Assembly: GCF_003130705.1 (NCBI RefSeq)
Contig: NZ_CP021354.1
Span: 4,650,001-4,714,000, forward strand
Reading direction: 5' to 3'
DNA: 64,000 nucleotides
Source: Rhodococcus oxybenzonivorans
GTDB lineage: Bacteria > Actinomycetota > Actinomycetes > Mycobacteriales > Mycobacteriaceae
The position numbers and the translations under genes are program-made. Below are positions 16,271 to 25,765 of the stretch, piece after piece (position 1 is the stretch's first letter; each line of letters starts with the position of its first letter). The notes beneath the pieces are model-generated. The model saw only the letters and a list, made by a program, of their open reading frames with translations. It searched no databases and was not told where the DNA came from.

Positions 16271-16840
16271 TCAGCGCCTCGTCTCGTACCTGGTCAGGAC
16301 CACGCCGCCGGGAAATGTCCGCGTCTCCACCAGGTTCAGGTTCACCCAGCTGTCCAGCGCGGTGAAGAACGGCGTGCCGCCGCCCACCAGGACTGGGTAG
16401 GCGGCGATCGCGTACTCGTCGATCAGCCCTGCGCGCATGGCCGACCCGGCGAGCGTTGCGCCGCCGATGTTCATGGGGCCGCCGTCCTCGGCCTTGAGCC
16501 GGGTGATCTCGGCGATCGCGTCGCCGGTGACCAGGCGGGTGTTCCAGTCGACCTGTCTGTCGATCGTCGAGGAGAACACCACCTTCGGCGTGTCCCGCCA
16601 GTTCCGCGCGAACTCGATCTCCGCCGGGGTGGCGTTGGGCTGTTGGTCGCCGGTCGGCCAGTAGGAGCTCATCGTCTCCCACAGCTTGCGCCCATACAGC
16701 GACAGGCCACTCGCCTGCTCGTGGTCGAGCCACCATTGGAACAGCTCGTCGCTCGGCGGTCCGCCCCAACTTATGTCGTCGCCGGCCGCAGCGATGTAGC
16801 CGTCCAGGGTCAAATTCATGCCGTAGATCAGTTTCCGCAT
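16271..16840 (-). CDS. RibD C-terminal/dihydrofolate-reductase-like protein
   Basis: The 189-residue protein belongs to the RibD-C/DHFR-fold family of NADPH reductases of mostly unknown substrate. Typical parts are MRKLIYGMNLTLDGYIA at the N-terminus, GRKLWETM near residue 50, PKVVFSSTI near 85, and the NADPH-loop-like MNIGGATLAGSAMRAGLIDE near 125. The ATG at 16840 has a GGAAAGG upstream. It stands alone, next to the res-like repeats, with 163 non-coding bases separating it from the hemerythrin gene. It is not a true FolA. Confidence 0.88.
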   Translation of the reverse strand: MRKLIYGMNLTLDGYIAAAGDDISWGGPPSDELFQWWLDHEQASGLSLYGRKLWETMSSYWPTGDQQPNATPAEIEFARNWRDTPKVVFSSTIDRQVDWNTRLVTGDAIAEITRLKAEDGGPMNIGGATLAGSAMRAGLIDEYAIAAYPVLVGGGTPFFTALDSWVNLNLVETRTFPGGVVLTRYETRR

Positions 16841-17003
16841 GGCACAGCCTTTCCGTCCGTGGGTGTCCGGCGTATAGACCAGCGCGGCGCGAGAAACTCG
16901 TCGGTGCGCGATCTGGGCTCGCCGGTAGTCCTCGTGCTCGCTGCTCAGCGTGGTGGACTCGGCCGACTCTTGCAAGCCGCCTGATCTCGACCGTCCGGAG
17001 TGC

Positions 17004-18185
17004 CTACGCCGTTCTTGGCAGGGTCGTGCCGGCATGCGCCTGCGTCCGCAGCGCCTCGAGATTCTGTCGCATCTGGGGTCGCATGTCTCGATGCTGCGGG
17101 AGCAGACGTGAATAGAGCGCGAGCAGTGGGCGGTACGGCAGTCGGTCGATCCGGTACGAATGCGTCACCCGCGTTCTGTCGCCGTCCGCTCTGAAGGTGT
17201 AGGTCCAGGTTGTCGAGTCGTGGTACAGCGGGTTGCGACGCTCCGAGACCGTATGGAACTCGAACGTCCTACCCGGGTCGGCGACGGTCACCTCGCACAG
17301 CCGCGACCAGCGCAGGTGATGGGCGCGGTTGTGCCCCCGGAATCGGGCGCCCACGGATCCCGGTGACCGTCCCGGCAACCATGCGCAGCGTCGGCACTCG
17401 GGGCTGCGTTCGTCGATGCGCGTGACGTCGGCGACCGCGTCGTACAGCTGTCGGGCCGGGGCGTCGATCCACAGTTCCACCGAGCCCTCGGTGCGAGGTG
17501 GCCGGTGGAGACGGGGGCTGACGTCGAGATGAGCGCCCCACCGGGCGGCGCACGCCCGCCGATAGGGTCGCGCGAACGTATGGAGCAAGATGAACCGAGT
17601 GACGGGACCGACTTTACGGACGGCGACGTCGTAATCCTCGCGATCGACACCGTCGACGATCCAGTGAGCTTCGGTTCCCAACTCCCGCTTGGTTTTCGAG
17701 GCTATGAAGACGCGCTGCTCCACCTCGTCCCATTGCCGACCGGTCAGGGTCCGGGCGACGACCGGCATCATCTCGTCCTCTTCACGCTGCAGATGCGACA
17801 GGAGAACGTGCTCCAGAATGGTAAGGGAATGTAGAAGGTCCTGTCGGGCAGCGGAATCGGCACGATATTCGATTGCCGCGGCGGTGACCCGCTCGATCTC
17901 TGGGCCGATCCGAGCATGGTCGGCGTCCATCACGTCGAGGAGTGCTCCGGCGGCCGGGTTCAACTGACGGACGAGAGGCCATAGGGCATCGTCCTCGCCG
18001 CTGTGGTGCAGGTGAAGGAAATGCATCATCCACGCGAGGTGGTCGGCGAGGGCGACCCGCTGGGCCGATGTGGGCGCAGGGGCAGCGCCCAGCACCTGTA
18101 TCGCGCGAGCAAGATCGCGGCGTAGCGCGTTGTGCACGATGCGCATGATCCGGGTGTCGGCGTGGGGCAGAGTGTCGGTTGTCAT
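17004..18185 (-). CDS. hemerythrin (HHE) - SRPBCC fusion protein
   Basis: The 393-residue protein joins two domains. The first (about 1-150) is an HHE hemerythrin bundle with likely iron ligands His18, His61, Glu64, His90, His131 and Glu135. The second (about 235-385) is an SRPBCC/polyketide-cyclase-like cavity domain starting at VELWIDAPARQLYDAVADVTRIDE. Hemerythrin domains sense or bind oxygen, NO or iron, and SRPBCC domains bind hydrophobic ligands. The ATG at 18185 follows TGGAGT. It begins 30 bases after a TetR gene on the same strand, so the pair is probably one transcript and may be self-regulated. Confidence 0.85.
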   Translation of the reverse strand: MTTDTLPHADTRIMRIVHNALRRDLARAIQVLGAAPAPTSAQRVALADHLAWMMHFLHLHHSGEDDALWPLVRQLNPAAGALLDVMDADHARIGPEIERVTAAAIEYRADSAARQDLLHSLTILEHVLLSHLQREEDEMMPVVARTLTGRQWDEVEQRVFIASKTKRELGTEAHWIVDGVDREDYDVAVRKVGPVTRFILLHTFARPYRRACAARWGAHLDVSPRLHRPPRTEGSVELWIDAPARQLYDAVADVTRIDERSPECRRCAWLPGRSPGSVGARFRGHNRAHHLRWSRLCEVTVADPGRTFEFHTVSERRNPLYHDSTTWTYTFRADGDRTRVTHSYRIDRLPYRPLLALYSRLLPQHRDMRPQMRQNLEALRTQAHAGTTLPRTA

Positions 18186-18215
18186 TGACGGACTCCAGAT
18201 AAGGCGCACGAGAAT

Positions 18216-18875
18216 TCAGCTCGGGCGGTTGAGGATTTCTGCGATGCGGTCGATCAGCCACGACTCGTATCGGACGCGAGTCCAGCCGCATTCTTGTACG
18301 AACAGGGCATACACCTGGTCGCTGGTCTGGACGCATAGTTCGTCGACCTGACCGGGGTCGGGCTGACGGCCCATGATCATATTTGCGACGTCGGCAGCCG
18401 AGCGCCTGCGCTGCCCTTCCAGGTCGACGGACGCCGCTGCCAGCGTGGTATCAACCGTCGCACCCTGGCGGATTGCCCCGGCCAGGCGGTGGATGCGCTC
18501 GTTGATCGAGGCGATCATGCGCGCAGCGATCTCGATGCGGTCGCCACTCGTGTGCCCGGCACCGATTGCCGTGTAGACGGGCCGGTCGGCCAACGGCACC
18601 TGCGCGTCATCGCCGACAATGGCGACCTCGAGTGCCGCCTTCAACAGGTAGGCCTTGGAACCGAACGTCGTGTAGACGGTTTCGACGGACACCGTCGCGG
18701 CCTGCGCGACATCCCTCATGCCGGTGCCTGCCCAGCCGCGCTCGGCGAACAACCGCGCGGCGGCCTCGAGTACGGCAACCCGCGTTTGAGCTGCCTGCAT
18801 CCGACGCAGCGGAGAACGATACCGGCGGGATTCGGACCCGCTTGGCGCCGCCGAATCACGACCGACCGTGGCCAT
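18216..18875 (-). CDS. TetR family transcriptional regulator
   Basis: The 219-residue protein has a TetR N-terminal DNA-binding domain: RVAVLEAAARLFAERGWAGT followed by MRDVAQAATVSVETVYTTFG (about residues 31-72). The ligand domain is divergent. A basic extension of about 30 residues precedes the HTH. It lies directly upstream of the hemerythrin-SRPBCC gene on the same strand and so may control it. The ligand is unknown. Confidence 0.9.
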   Translation of the reverse strand: MATVGRDSAAPSGSESRRYRSPLRRMQAAQTRVAVLEAAARLFAERGWAGTGMRDVAQAATVSVETVYTTFGSKAYLLKAALEVAIVGDDAQVPLADRPVYTAIGAGHTSGDRIEIAARMIASINERIHRLAGAIRQGATVDTTLAAASVDLEGQRRRSAADVANMIMGRQPDPGQVDELCVQTSDQVYALFVQECGWTRVRYESWLIDRIAEILNRPS

Positions 18876-18972
18876 ACCTCAGCCTAGAACGGGCAAGTTT
18901 TCGATACAAGAGCGTTCCGGTGATTTCGGTGCTGCTTTCGCACTCGCCCCTTCTGCACGCGCACCCCCGCCG

Positions 18973-19899
18973 TCAGACGGATGGAGCGGTGGCCATGCGA
19001 TCGGCGGCGCCGCGTAGTGCGCGTGAGATCGCGTACATGGCGGGGGTGTACTGGCGGCGGGCGAGAGAGGCGATGTAGATGACGCGCGTCGGCACGCGGT
19101 CCTGCTTACGAAACGTCACCGTCCGGACGTCCGGCCGGTGGTAGGCCACGGCGAGCCTCGGAACCATGGCGATTCCGACGCCGGCGGCGACCATCGCTTC
19201 GATCTCCTGGTAGTCGTGGGCTTCGTAGACGACGTCGGGTTCGAATCCGGCTGCGCGGCAACTACGGAGAAGAACCTCCCCTGCCGGATGGTCGTTGCTT
19301 CGGATGATCCAGCGAGCATCGCGAAGATCCGGTAGCGCGATCTCGTCGTCGCTCCGATGGTCGATGGGAAGCAACAGGACCGTCTCGTCCTCCATCAACG
19401 ATTCAAGCGACAGCGACCGCTCGGCTTCCTCAGTCCACGAGTAGGACCACAGCAACGCCAGATCCACCTCGCTCGAGTGCAGCATGTCGAGAAGTTGCGG
19501 GCGTACCGCCGAACGCACCCGCACGTCGACTTCAGGCCACCGTGAGTGATACTCCTTCAGCGCGTCAGAGAGCAGCGACGCGCTGACAGTAGGGAAAGAA
19601 CCGAGCCGCACGGACCCGCGCTGCAGGCCCCGGATCGCTTCGAGATCGCCGCTCGCGGCGCGCATCTCGCGTCGGAACAGGCGTGCGCGGCTGGTCAGGA
19701 CTTCACCGGCCTCGGTGAGCTGGACCCCACGGGGCAGCCGGGTGAGCACCGGCTGCTTGATGCTGTGTTCGAGCTTGGCGATGCGCTGCGACGCAGCCGA
19801 AGGGGTCATCCGAGCGCGCTCGGCACCGGCAGTCAACGAACCCGCTTCCGCAATGTCGAGCAACAGGAACAGCGTGACGACGTCGAATGAGTGCTGCAT
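18973..19899 (-). CDS. LysR family transcriptional regulator
   Basis: The 308-residue protein shows the LysR HTH (FLLLDIAEAGSLTAGAERAR, then TPSAASQRIAKLE) at residues 11-44 and a LysR effector domain. It is divergent from the MatC-like carrier at 20039, with a 139-base gap. That gap contains a spaced inverted repeat (CCGACTT near 19907, AAGTCGG near 19956) that could be part of its operator. It probably responds to the di- or tricarboxylate handled by the next two genes. Confidence 0.9.
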   Translation of the reverse strand: MQHSFDVVTLFLLLDIAEAGSLTAGAERARMTPSAASQRIAKLEHSIKQPVLTRLPRGVQLTEAGEVLTSRARLFRREMRAASGDLEAIRGLQRGSVRLGSFPTVSASLLSDALKEYHSRWPEVDVRVRSAVRPQLLDMLHSSEVDLALLWSYSWTEEAERSLSLESLMEDETVLLLPIDHRSDDEIALPDLRDARWIIRSNDHPAGEVLLRSCRAAGFEPDVVYEAHDYQEIEAMVAAGVGIAMVPRLAVAYHRPDVRTVTFRKQDRVPTRVIYIASLARRQYTPAMYAISRALRGAADRMATAPSV

Positions 19900-20038
19900 T
19901 CGACCTCCCGACTTCAGTTGAGCTAAAGGTATCAGTAGCGAAACCGTATTGCCCTTAAGTCGGTGCCGTCAATAGTGTGATGTGGACGACGTTCAAGCGC
20001 TGAATGTGACCTTCTGCCCACGCCTGGAAAGCTCTCTT

Positions 20039-21424
20039 ATGACCTCCATCGAGATCCTCCCGCTCATCGCGCTCGTTGCGATGTTCGCGATCGCCACCTT
20101 CTTTCCGATCAACATCGGCATTCTCGGCTTCATCGGCGCTTTCGTCGTCGGCTATTTCGCTCTTGGGTACGACGACAAGGAAATTCTCACCGCGTTTCCG
20201 AGTTCGATCGTGCTCACCATCGTCGGAGTGACCTACTTCTTCGGCATGGCCAAGCGCAACGGCACCATCGACCTGCTGGTCAACAGCTGCATTCGTGCGG
20301 TGAACGGACGGGTCACGGTCGTTCCCTGGGTGTTCTTCTTCACCGCATCCGTGCTCACCGCACTGGGAACATTCAGTCCCGCCGCCGTCGCCCTGATCAT
20401 CCCTGCCGCGATGGCGTTCGCCGCCCGCACTCACATGAGCTCACTGGTCATGGGCATCATGGTCATCAATGGGGCCCACGCCGGCGCCTTCTCGCCGATC
20501 TCCGTCTCCGGTGTCCTGGTCCGAGACATCGTCGAGTCGAACGGCCTCTCGATCGCCCCGTGGACGTTGTTCTTCTCCAGTTACGGCATCAACCTGCTGC
20601 TCTCGGTACTGACAGTGGTCGGCTACGCCGCGCTCGCCCGCACCCGAGGACTGGAGTTCTCCGCGACCGGATCGACTGATGCCGCGCCCCTCGGCGGTTC
20701 ACGTGACGGCGCGCCGCACCGGACCACACTGCCCACGGGCGGCAGCAGCAGCAGCTCCGGAGCGCCGGGCACGCGGGTACTCACGCGGCCGGTCTCGACC
20801 ACCCTCATCGATGCACCCGCACCCGTTACCCGCGCCCAAAAGCTGACGCTGTTCCTCATTGGCGCCCTGCTGGTGCTGGTCCTGGTCCTGCATCTGCCGA
20901 TCAGCTTCATAGCCATCGCGGCGGGAGCTGTCCTGGCGTTCACCGATCTGAAGAAGCAGAACGACGCGATCGCGGACATCAGCTGGTCGACGGTCCTCCT
21001 CGTGGCGGGCATGGTCACCTATATCTCCATCCTGCAAGAGGTGGGCACCATCGACCACCTGGCAGAGATGGCCATCACCATCGGCGCACCGCTCATCGTC
21101 GCGTTCGTGCTCTGCTACGTCATCGGCGTCACCTCCGCCTTCGCATCCTCCACCGCACTGCTAGCCGCGGTGATTCCGCTCGCCATGCCGCTGCTGGGAA
21201 CGGGAGCGCTACCAGTGGTCGGTGTCGTCGCCGCTCTCGCCATCTCCGCCACCGTCGTCGACGTGTCCCCGTTCTCGACGAACGGCGCCCTCGTTCTCGC
21301 CAATGCCCAGAACATCGAGCGGCCGCGCTTCTACCGTCAGCTGCTGCTCAACGCAGGCATCGTCGTCGCCGTAGCCCCGGCGCTGTGCTGGCTGATCCTG
21401 GTCGTCGTGCCGGAACTGCTCTGA
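20039..21424 (+). CDS. MatC-like/SLC13-type dicarboxylate carrier
   Basis: The 461-residue membrane protein begins with the MatC-type N-terminus (IEILPLIALVAMFAIATFFP, then INIGILGFIGAFVVGYFALG). It has the two-half organisation of the dicarboxylate carrier and IT superfamily, with SAFASSTALLAAVIPLAMPL and a late DVSPFSTNGAL motif. A long Ser/Gly/Thr-rich hydrophilic linker lies in the middle (about residues 205-270). The ATG at 20039 follows GGAAAG; an earlier ATG at 19982 in the same frame would reach into the regulatory gap. With PrpF downstream, uptake of a di- or tricarboxylate is likely. Confidence 0.82.
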   Translation: MTSIEILPLIALVAMFAIATFFPINIGILGFIGAFVVGYFALGYDDKEILTAFPSSIVLTIVGVTYFFGMAKRNGTIDLLVNSCIRAVNGRVTVVPWVFFFTASVLTALGTFSPAAVALIIPAAMAFAARTHMSSLVMGIMVINGAHAGAFSPISVSGVLVRDIVESNGLSIAPWTLFFSSYGINLLLSVLTVVGYAALARTRGLEFSATGSTDAAPLGGSRDGAPHRTTLPTGGSSSSSGAPGTRVLTRPVSTTLIDAPAPVTRAQKLTLFLIGALLVLVLVLHLPISFIAIAAGAVLAFTDLKKQNDAIADISWSTVLLVAGMVTYISILQEVGTIDHLAEMAITIGAPLIVAFVLCYVIGVTSAFASSTALLAAVIPLAMPLLGTGALPVVGVVAALAISATVVDVSPFSTNGALVLANAQNIERPRFYRQLLLNAGIVVAVAPALCWLILVVVPELL

Positions 21425-21523
21425 CTCTTAAGCCGCACTGAACGACCACGACAGATTTCTCTATTGTGCTTGAACCTCGCGGACCACAGCCTGGAAGCAC
21501 AGATACGATCGAAAGGCCACCCG

Positions 21524-22660
21524 ATGTTCACTCTCCGAGGCACCTGGATGCGAGGCGGGACCAGCAAGTGCTGGCTCTTCAACGCCGTCGACATCGACCC
21601 CTACATCGCCGGCGCCGGCGGACTCGACAACATCCTCACGGCCGCTTTCGGGTCCGGCGATCCGAGGCAGCTCGACGGCGTCGGAGGCGGTAGCTCCACC
21701 ACATCCAAGGCCGCCATCGTGCGGCGATCCACCGTGCCGGACATCGACGTCGACTACCTGTTCGCTCAGGTGGCGATCGACGACCGGACGGTCGAATGGG
21801 GCAGCGACTGCGGCAACTGCGCCACCGCGATCGGCCTCTACGCAGTCCAAGCCGGATTGGTCGCCATCGACGACACCCTCACGATCGTGCGCATGCGGAA
21901 CCAGAACACCGGAGCCGTACTGCGGGCAGAGATCGCCACGCCGGGTCGCCACGTCCCCACCGAGGGAAGCGCCTCGGTCCCGGGCACGCCCGCACTCGGC
22001 GTGCCGGTGGGTCTGACGTTCACCGGGTTGGACACCGATCGCACCACCGTGCTGCCGACCGGCCAGGCCGTCAACCAAATCGAGCTCGGCAGCAACATGT
22101 ACCGAGGAACACTCGTCCGGGCCGGCGCTCCCGCCGCGCTGTTCGACGCGACGGACCTTGGGCTCACCGGCGCAGAGGACAACGACACCCTCGCCGACCG
22201 GCTTCCCACGCTCATCGCCCTTCGCCGCGAGGCTGCACTCCTGATGGGACTCGCACGGCCCACCGATCCGATAACCCACGCTATCCCGAAAGTGGGAATC
22301 GTCGGACCACCCACGGACTACCGCACCGCAACGGGAACTCTGGTGCGCGCCGAGGACTACGACGTGTCGGTACGCATGATGTCGATGATGGCGCCCCATC
22401 CCGCGATCGGGCTCACCTCCGCTGTCGCAGTGGCGGCAGCCGTCACCGTGTCGGGCGGGACCGTCGCCACCAACGCCCGAATCGGCTGGCCAGGTTCGCT
22501 CCGTATCGGCACCGCTGCAGGCGTTCTCGACGTCGACTACGCCCTCGACCCTCAGGGCATCCTGCAGACGGTGACCCTGCACCGAGCCGTACGACGAATC
22601 GCGACCGCAGATCTCTTCGTGGCAATCTCGGCTTCCGCACTCGTGGGTGCGGGGGCCTGA
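21524..22660 (+). CDS. PrpF/FldA family isomerase (DUF453)
   Basis: The 378-residue protein is a PrpF-family two-domain isomerase of the diaminopimelate-epimerase fold. Signature blocks are TWMRGGTSK at residues 7-15, GVGGGSSTTSKAA near 52-64, and DCGNCATAIG near 93-102, where the family's key cysteine and lysine residues lie. Known members isomerise trans-aconitate or 2-methylaconitate, or tautomerise 4-oxalomesaconate. The ATG at 21524 follows GAAAGG. It is 99 bases after the carrier gene, so the pair is probably one LysR-controlled operon for an unsaturated tricarboxylate. Confidence 0.88.
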   Translation: MFTLRGTWMRGGTSKCWLFNAVDIDPYIAGAGGLDNILTAAFGSGDPRQLDGVGGGSSTTSKAAIVRRSTVPDIDVDYLFAQVAIDDRTVEWGSDCGNCATAIGLYAVQAGLVAIDDTLTIVRMRNQNTGAVLRAEIATPGRHVPTEGSASVPGTPALGVPVGLTFTGLDTDRTTVLPTGQAVNQIELGSNMYRGTLVRAGAPAALFDATDLGLTGAEDNDTLADRLPTLIALRREAALLMGLARPTDPITHAIPKVGIVGPPTDYRTATGTLVRAEDYDVSVRMMSMMAPHPAIGLTSAVAVAAAVTVSGGTVATNARIGWPGSLRIGTAAGVLDVDYALDPQGILQTVTLHRAVRRIATADLFVAISASALVGAGA

Positions 22661-22929
22661 AGGAAACGGTTCACGCTCGTCCGGACCTCCTCCGGATGCG
22701 TGCCAACGTCGAGGGCGAATCAGACTGCGTCTCGAATCTCGCTCCGTGTTAGGTGTTGCGTGTGAGGTCGTTCAGAAGGTGCAGTACGGGGTCGTCAACG
22801 CCGCACGGCGGAGACGAGGACTGGAATGCCGGCTGCTGTTCCAGACTCTCCAACGCGCCGTTGGAACTCGTCGCCAGGATGAGGTCGGCATCGGTGTCGG
22901 CCCGAGACGTCCTGACCTGACAATGAGCA

Positions 22930-23820
22930 TTAGTTCCCTGCTGGCGCAAGATCGTTCGCTACCAGCGCGAGAATGTCGTTCGCGTGGCTGACGGCGATGA
23001 AATGACCACCACCACTGATCGGGTGCCAGACGGCGCCGGGGGTCTTGTCCGCTACCGTCTTGTTGATGATCTCCGGCACCAGGGTGTCGGCGCTTCCCTG
23101 CCAGAAGTGCACGGGGCGAGACACTGTCGTCATGTCGAACGGCCAGGCCTTGTAGAGCATCGTGGCATCGGCGACAAGTCCGTCTGCGCCATGCCGGAAG
23201 CATTCGCGCCCTGCCCTCAGAAACGCGTCGAGGACCTTTTCGTCAGCCAACACCTCCCGATCCGCGGTGCACGCCGACTGCGTGATCGCCTTCGCGTAAC
23301 GCTCCGCGAAATGTGTGGCACTGATACCGAGCACGTCGTACATGAGTGTGAAACCGGGATGGAAGTGAAGCGCCAGGCGGCCGCCCAGCGCGTCGACGCT
23401 ACTGAGATACTTCGCGGCCCAGTTCGATCCGAACGTTCCGTAATTGCCCCCGGCGATGCACACGACATTGACCAGCCGTGCGGGATCCAGATAGGCGGCG
23501 GCCGCGAGGGCCCACGGTCCACCCTCGGACCAGCCGGTTACTGCGAATCGGTGTGCGCCGAACGAGTCGGCCAGCAGCAGGAGGTCATCGGTCCAGCTTT
23601 CGAAGGTGCGGCCCGGCTGATGATCTGACCCGCCCATGCCCGGCCGATCCGCGCACACGAATCTCAGTCCGTTGGCCTTCGCATACGGATCGAACAGTTC
23701 GGCCTCCAGTCGGCTCGAGGGTCCCCCGTGGTTGTGCAGCACGAGTGGTCCACCCGGGTCACCGGTTTCGAGATACGTGATGGTCCGGTCGCCGACCCGG
23801 ATACTTCCCTCTCGCGTCAC
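22930..23820 (-). CDS. alpha/beta hydrolase
   Basis: The 296-residue enzyme has the alpha/beta hydrolase layout. It has the oxyanion-hole HNHGGPSSR near residue 30, nucleophile serine in GWSEGG near 97, acid in GSADTLVP near 241, and histidine in GGGHF near 271. Its substrate, an ester or small molecule, is unknown. It lies 72 bases downstream of the NmrA-like gene on the same strand. The 269 bases between its end and the PrpF gene hold no supported gene. Confidence 0.88.
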   Translation of the reverse strand: MTREGSIRVGDRTITYLETGDPGGPLVLHNHGGPSSRLEAELFDPYAKANGLRFVCADRPGMGGSDHQPGRTFESWTDDLLLLADSFGAHRFAVTGWSEGGPWALAAAAYLDPARLVNVVCIAGGNYGTFGSNWAAKYLSSVDALGGRLALHFHPGFTLMYDVLGISATHFAERYAKAITQSACTADREVLADEKVLDAFLRAGRECFRHGADGLVADATMLYKAWPFDMTTVSRPVHFWQGSADTLVPEIINKTVADKTPGAVWHPISGGGHFIAVSHANDILALVANDLAPAGN

Positions 23821-23892
23821 GTGGACTCCTCACAGTGTTGGCCGGAACATGAACCCGGGTCGGCGGCGTCGAAACTGCAGTTCCCTCGCACG

Positions 23893-24633
23893 TCAGCGAC
23901 GCTGCTGAAGCCAGTCTCGGTAGTGCGTGGGCGCCAGGCGAGCGTCTGAACCCGCCGTGAGCACGTCTCCGGTAACTGCGCCGAACAAGCCGGCGTTCTC
24001 GTCGAGAGTCACGGTCCGGGCATCGCCCTGCGCCGCCAACGTGATTCTGCCGAGTTCGTCGAGAGGAAAAACCTCCGGACCGGCAATGTCTCGGATACCT
24101 CCCAGCGGTGTACCAGTGGAGACTTCGACGAGCGCATCGACCACCTCCGCAGCGGCAATCGGCTGGAGTGGGGTGGAGGGCAGCCGCACTGTATCGCCGT
24201 CGGAGGTCCAAGACAAGACGGCGTCGACGAACTCGAAGAACTGGGTGGCACGAAGGATGGAGTACGGCGTCGGCCCCTGCCGGAGCAGGTTCTCCTGGAG
24301 GGTCTTTGCCCGGTAGTAATCCAACTGGGGCACTTGATCGACACCGACGATCGAGAGGACGACCTGATGCCGGACACCGGCACGTTCCCCGGCCGCCAGC
24401 AGGTTACTCATGGAGGCGCGGAAGAAGTCCAGGGAGGCCTCATCGAAGGTCGGAGAGTTCGAGGCATCGATCACCACATCTGTCCCCTCGAGTGCGCTGT
24501 CCAGACCCTGACCCGAGATCAGGTCGACGCCGGTGGACTGCGACGCGGGAATCGCCTCGTGACCAGCTTCGTTCAGCTTGCGGACCACCTGCGATCCGAT
24601 CAACCCGGTACCACCGATGACTGCAAGCTTCAT
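23893..24633 (-). CDS. NmrA-like NAD(P)-binding protein (atypical SDR)
   Basis: The 246-residue protein starts with a Rossmann motif, AVIGGTGLIGSQVVRKL (residues 4-20). It resembles the NmrA/HSCARG-type atypical short-chain dehydrogenases, which often act as NADPH sensors or quinone/flavin reductases. YYRAKTLQENLL near residue 111 carries the family Tyr/Lys region. The ATG at 24633 follows AAAGGTGAG. It is 92 bases downstream of the MerR-HEAT gene on the same strand and may be a target of that regulator. Confidence 0.87.
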   Translation of the reverse strand: MKLAVIGGTGLIGSQVVRKLNEAGHEAIPASQSTGVDLISGQGLDSALEGTDVVIDASNSPTFDEASLDFFRASMSNLLAAGERAGVRHQVVLSIVGVDQVPQLDYYRAKTLQENLLRQGPTPYSILRATQFFEFVDAVLSWTSDGDTVRLPSTPLQPIAAAEVVDALVEVSTGTPLGGIRDIAGPEVFPLDELGRITLAAQGDARTVTLDENAGLFGAVTGDVLTAGSDARLAPTHYRDWLQQRR

Positions 24634-24725
24634 CGTCTCACCTTTCACGGCCGTCGCCGACGGTCGGCGCCGAGATGCCGGAGGCCTCTGCCCATTGTCC
24701 TCGCTCGGCAACGCGCTGTGAACCG

Positions 24726-25751
24726 CTATCGCCGGGTTCGTTGCGGGCTTCGACCCCGGTCCTGCGCGCTCACGATCGCTGCCGCGGTGGACGCGATCGT
24801 CCGGTCGCCGTCGTCGGTGAGCCTGCCGAGTGCCGCCCGTGCCGCCGTGCCGGGAATCTCCGCGAGGGCCTGTGTGATTCGCAGCCTGGTGGGCGCATCG
24901 TCGGCGTTGTCGAGCTCGCGCTGCAGGGCCTCGACGATATCTTCCGCCGGAGATGCAATGGTCGTCAGCAGGCCCAGGACTTCGGCCGCCTCGACATCGC
25001 GCCGCCCGTTGACGACCATCTCGAGGAGGGCCGGTATCGAGTCGATGTTTCCACGAGAGCCGAGAGCCAGGGCGGCGTATCCGCGGATGCCGGCATCCGA
25101 ATCATCGAGGGCTCGTCTCAGTTGTACCGTTGCCTCCGCTGTGTGGACAGCCGCTATCGCGGCAGTCGCGCGACGCCGGACGTCGACCTCCTCCGCGTCG
25201 AGACCCTTGGCGAGATGCGCAAGTCCGCGACCGGCGACCCTCGCCAACGACCACTGCAGCGCACCGGCCACATTGGGGTCTTCCTCCGCGAGGGCGGCCT
25301 CGACCAGCGCTTCGACGGGTAGCGATGCCTTCCCGCTCTGCGACAGGATCGCTTGTTGACGACGGGCCGCAGACTCCGATTCGAGTGCGCGCAGCAGGGC
25401 AACGATGCGCAGCACATCTTCCCACTCCGCCGGGGAGGCGGCGTCTACACGTTCGAGCTTCGCGAGCAGTTCCTCATCGGCAGCGATTCGCTGGCGGGTG
25501 TGCCGGATGAGGTCACCCACCAGATCGGCCGGAGCGAAATCGGGCCCGTCCAATGCTCGTTTGACCTCGTTCAACGACAGCCCCAACGTCCTCAGGCTCT
25601 CGACGTGGAACAGCCGTCGGATGTCGTCGGCGGAGTATTCGCGGTAGCCACCAGTGGTGCGGCCGGTGGGACTGACCAATCCCAACGTGTCGTAGTGACG
25701 CAGCATTCGCGTACTGACGCCGCACCGCCGAGAAACCTCGCCGATCAACAT
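24726..25751 (-). CDS. MerR-type regulator fused to HEAT repeats
   Basis: The 341-residue protein begins with a MerR winged helix (MLIGEVSRRCGVSTRMLRHY, then GLVSPTGRTTGGYREYSADD). A dimerisation helix follows, and from about residue 130 on a long array of helical HEAT-type repeats, for example VRRRATAAIAAVHTAEATVQ and IRGYAALALGSRGNIDSIPA. HEAT arrays bind proteins or peptides rather than small molecules, so the sensory mode may be a protein interaction. The ATG at 25751 follows AAGGAGAGG and lies 14 bases after a separate HEAT protein gene, a likely partner. Confidence 0.88.
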   Translation of the reverse strand: MLIGEVSRRCGVSTRMLRHYDTLGLVSPTGRTTGGYREYSADDIRRLFHVESLRTLGLSLNEVKRALDGPDFAPADLVGDLIRHTRQRIAADEELLAKLERVDAASPAEWEDVLRIVALLRALESESAARRQQAILSQSGKASLPVEALVEAALAEEDPNVAGALQWSLARVAGRGLAHLAKGLDAEEVDVRRRATAAIAAVHTAEATVQLRRALDDSDAGIRGYAALALGSRGNIDSIPALLEMVVNGRRDVEAAEVLGLLTTIASPAEDIVEALQRELDNADDAPTRLRITQALAEIPGTAARAALGRLTDDGDRTIASTAAAIVSAQDRGRSPQRTRR

Positions 25752-25765
25752 TGCCTCTCCTTCTG

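Noticed and set aside
22749..22949. 66-codon minus-strand frame after the hydrolase
   Set aside because: It needs a TTG start inside the hydrolase gene, has no ribosome site and shows no family; possibly a remnant only.
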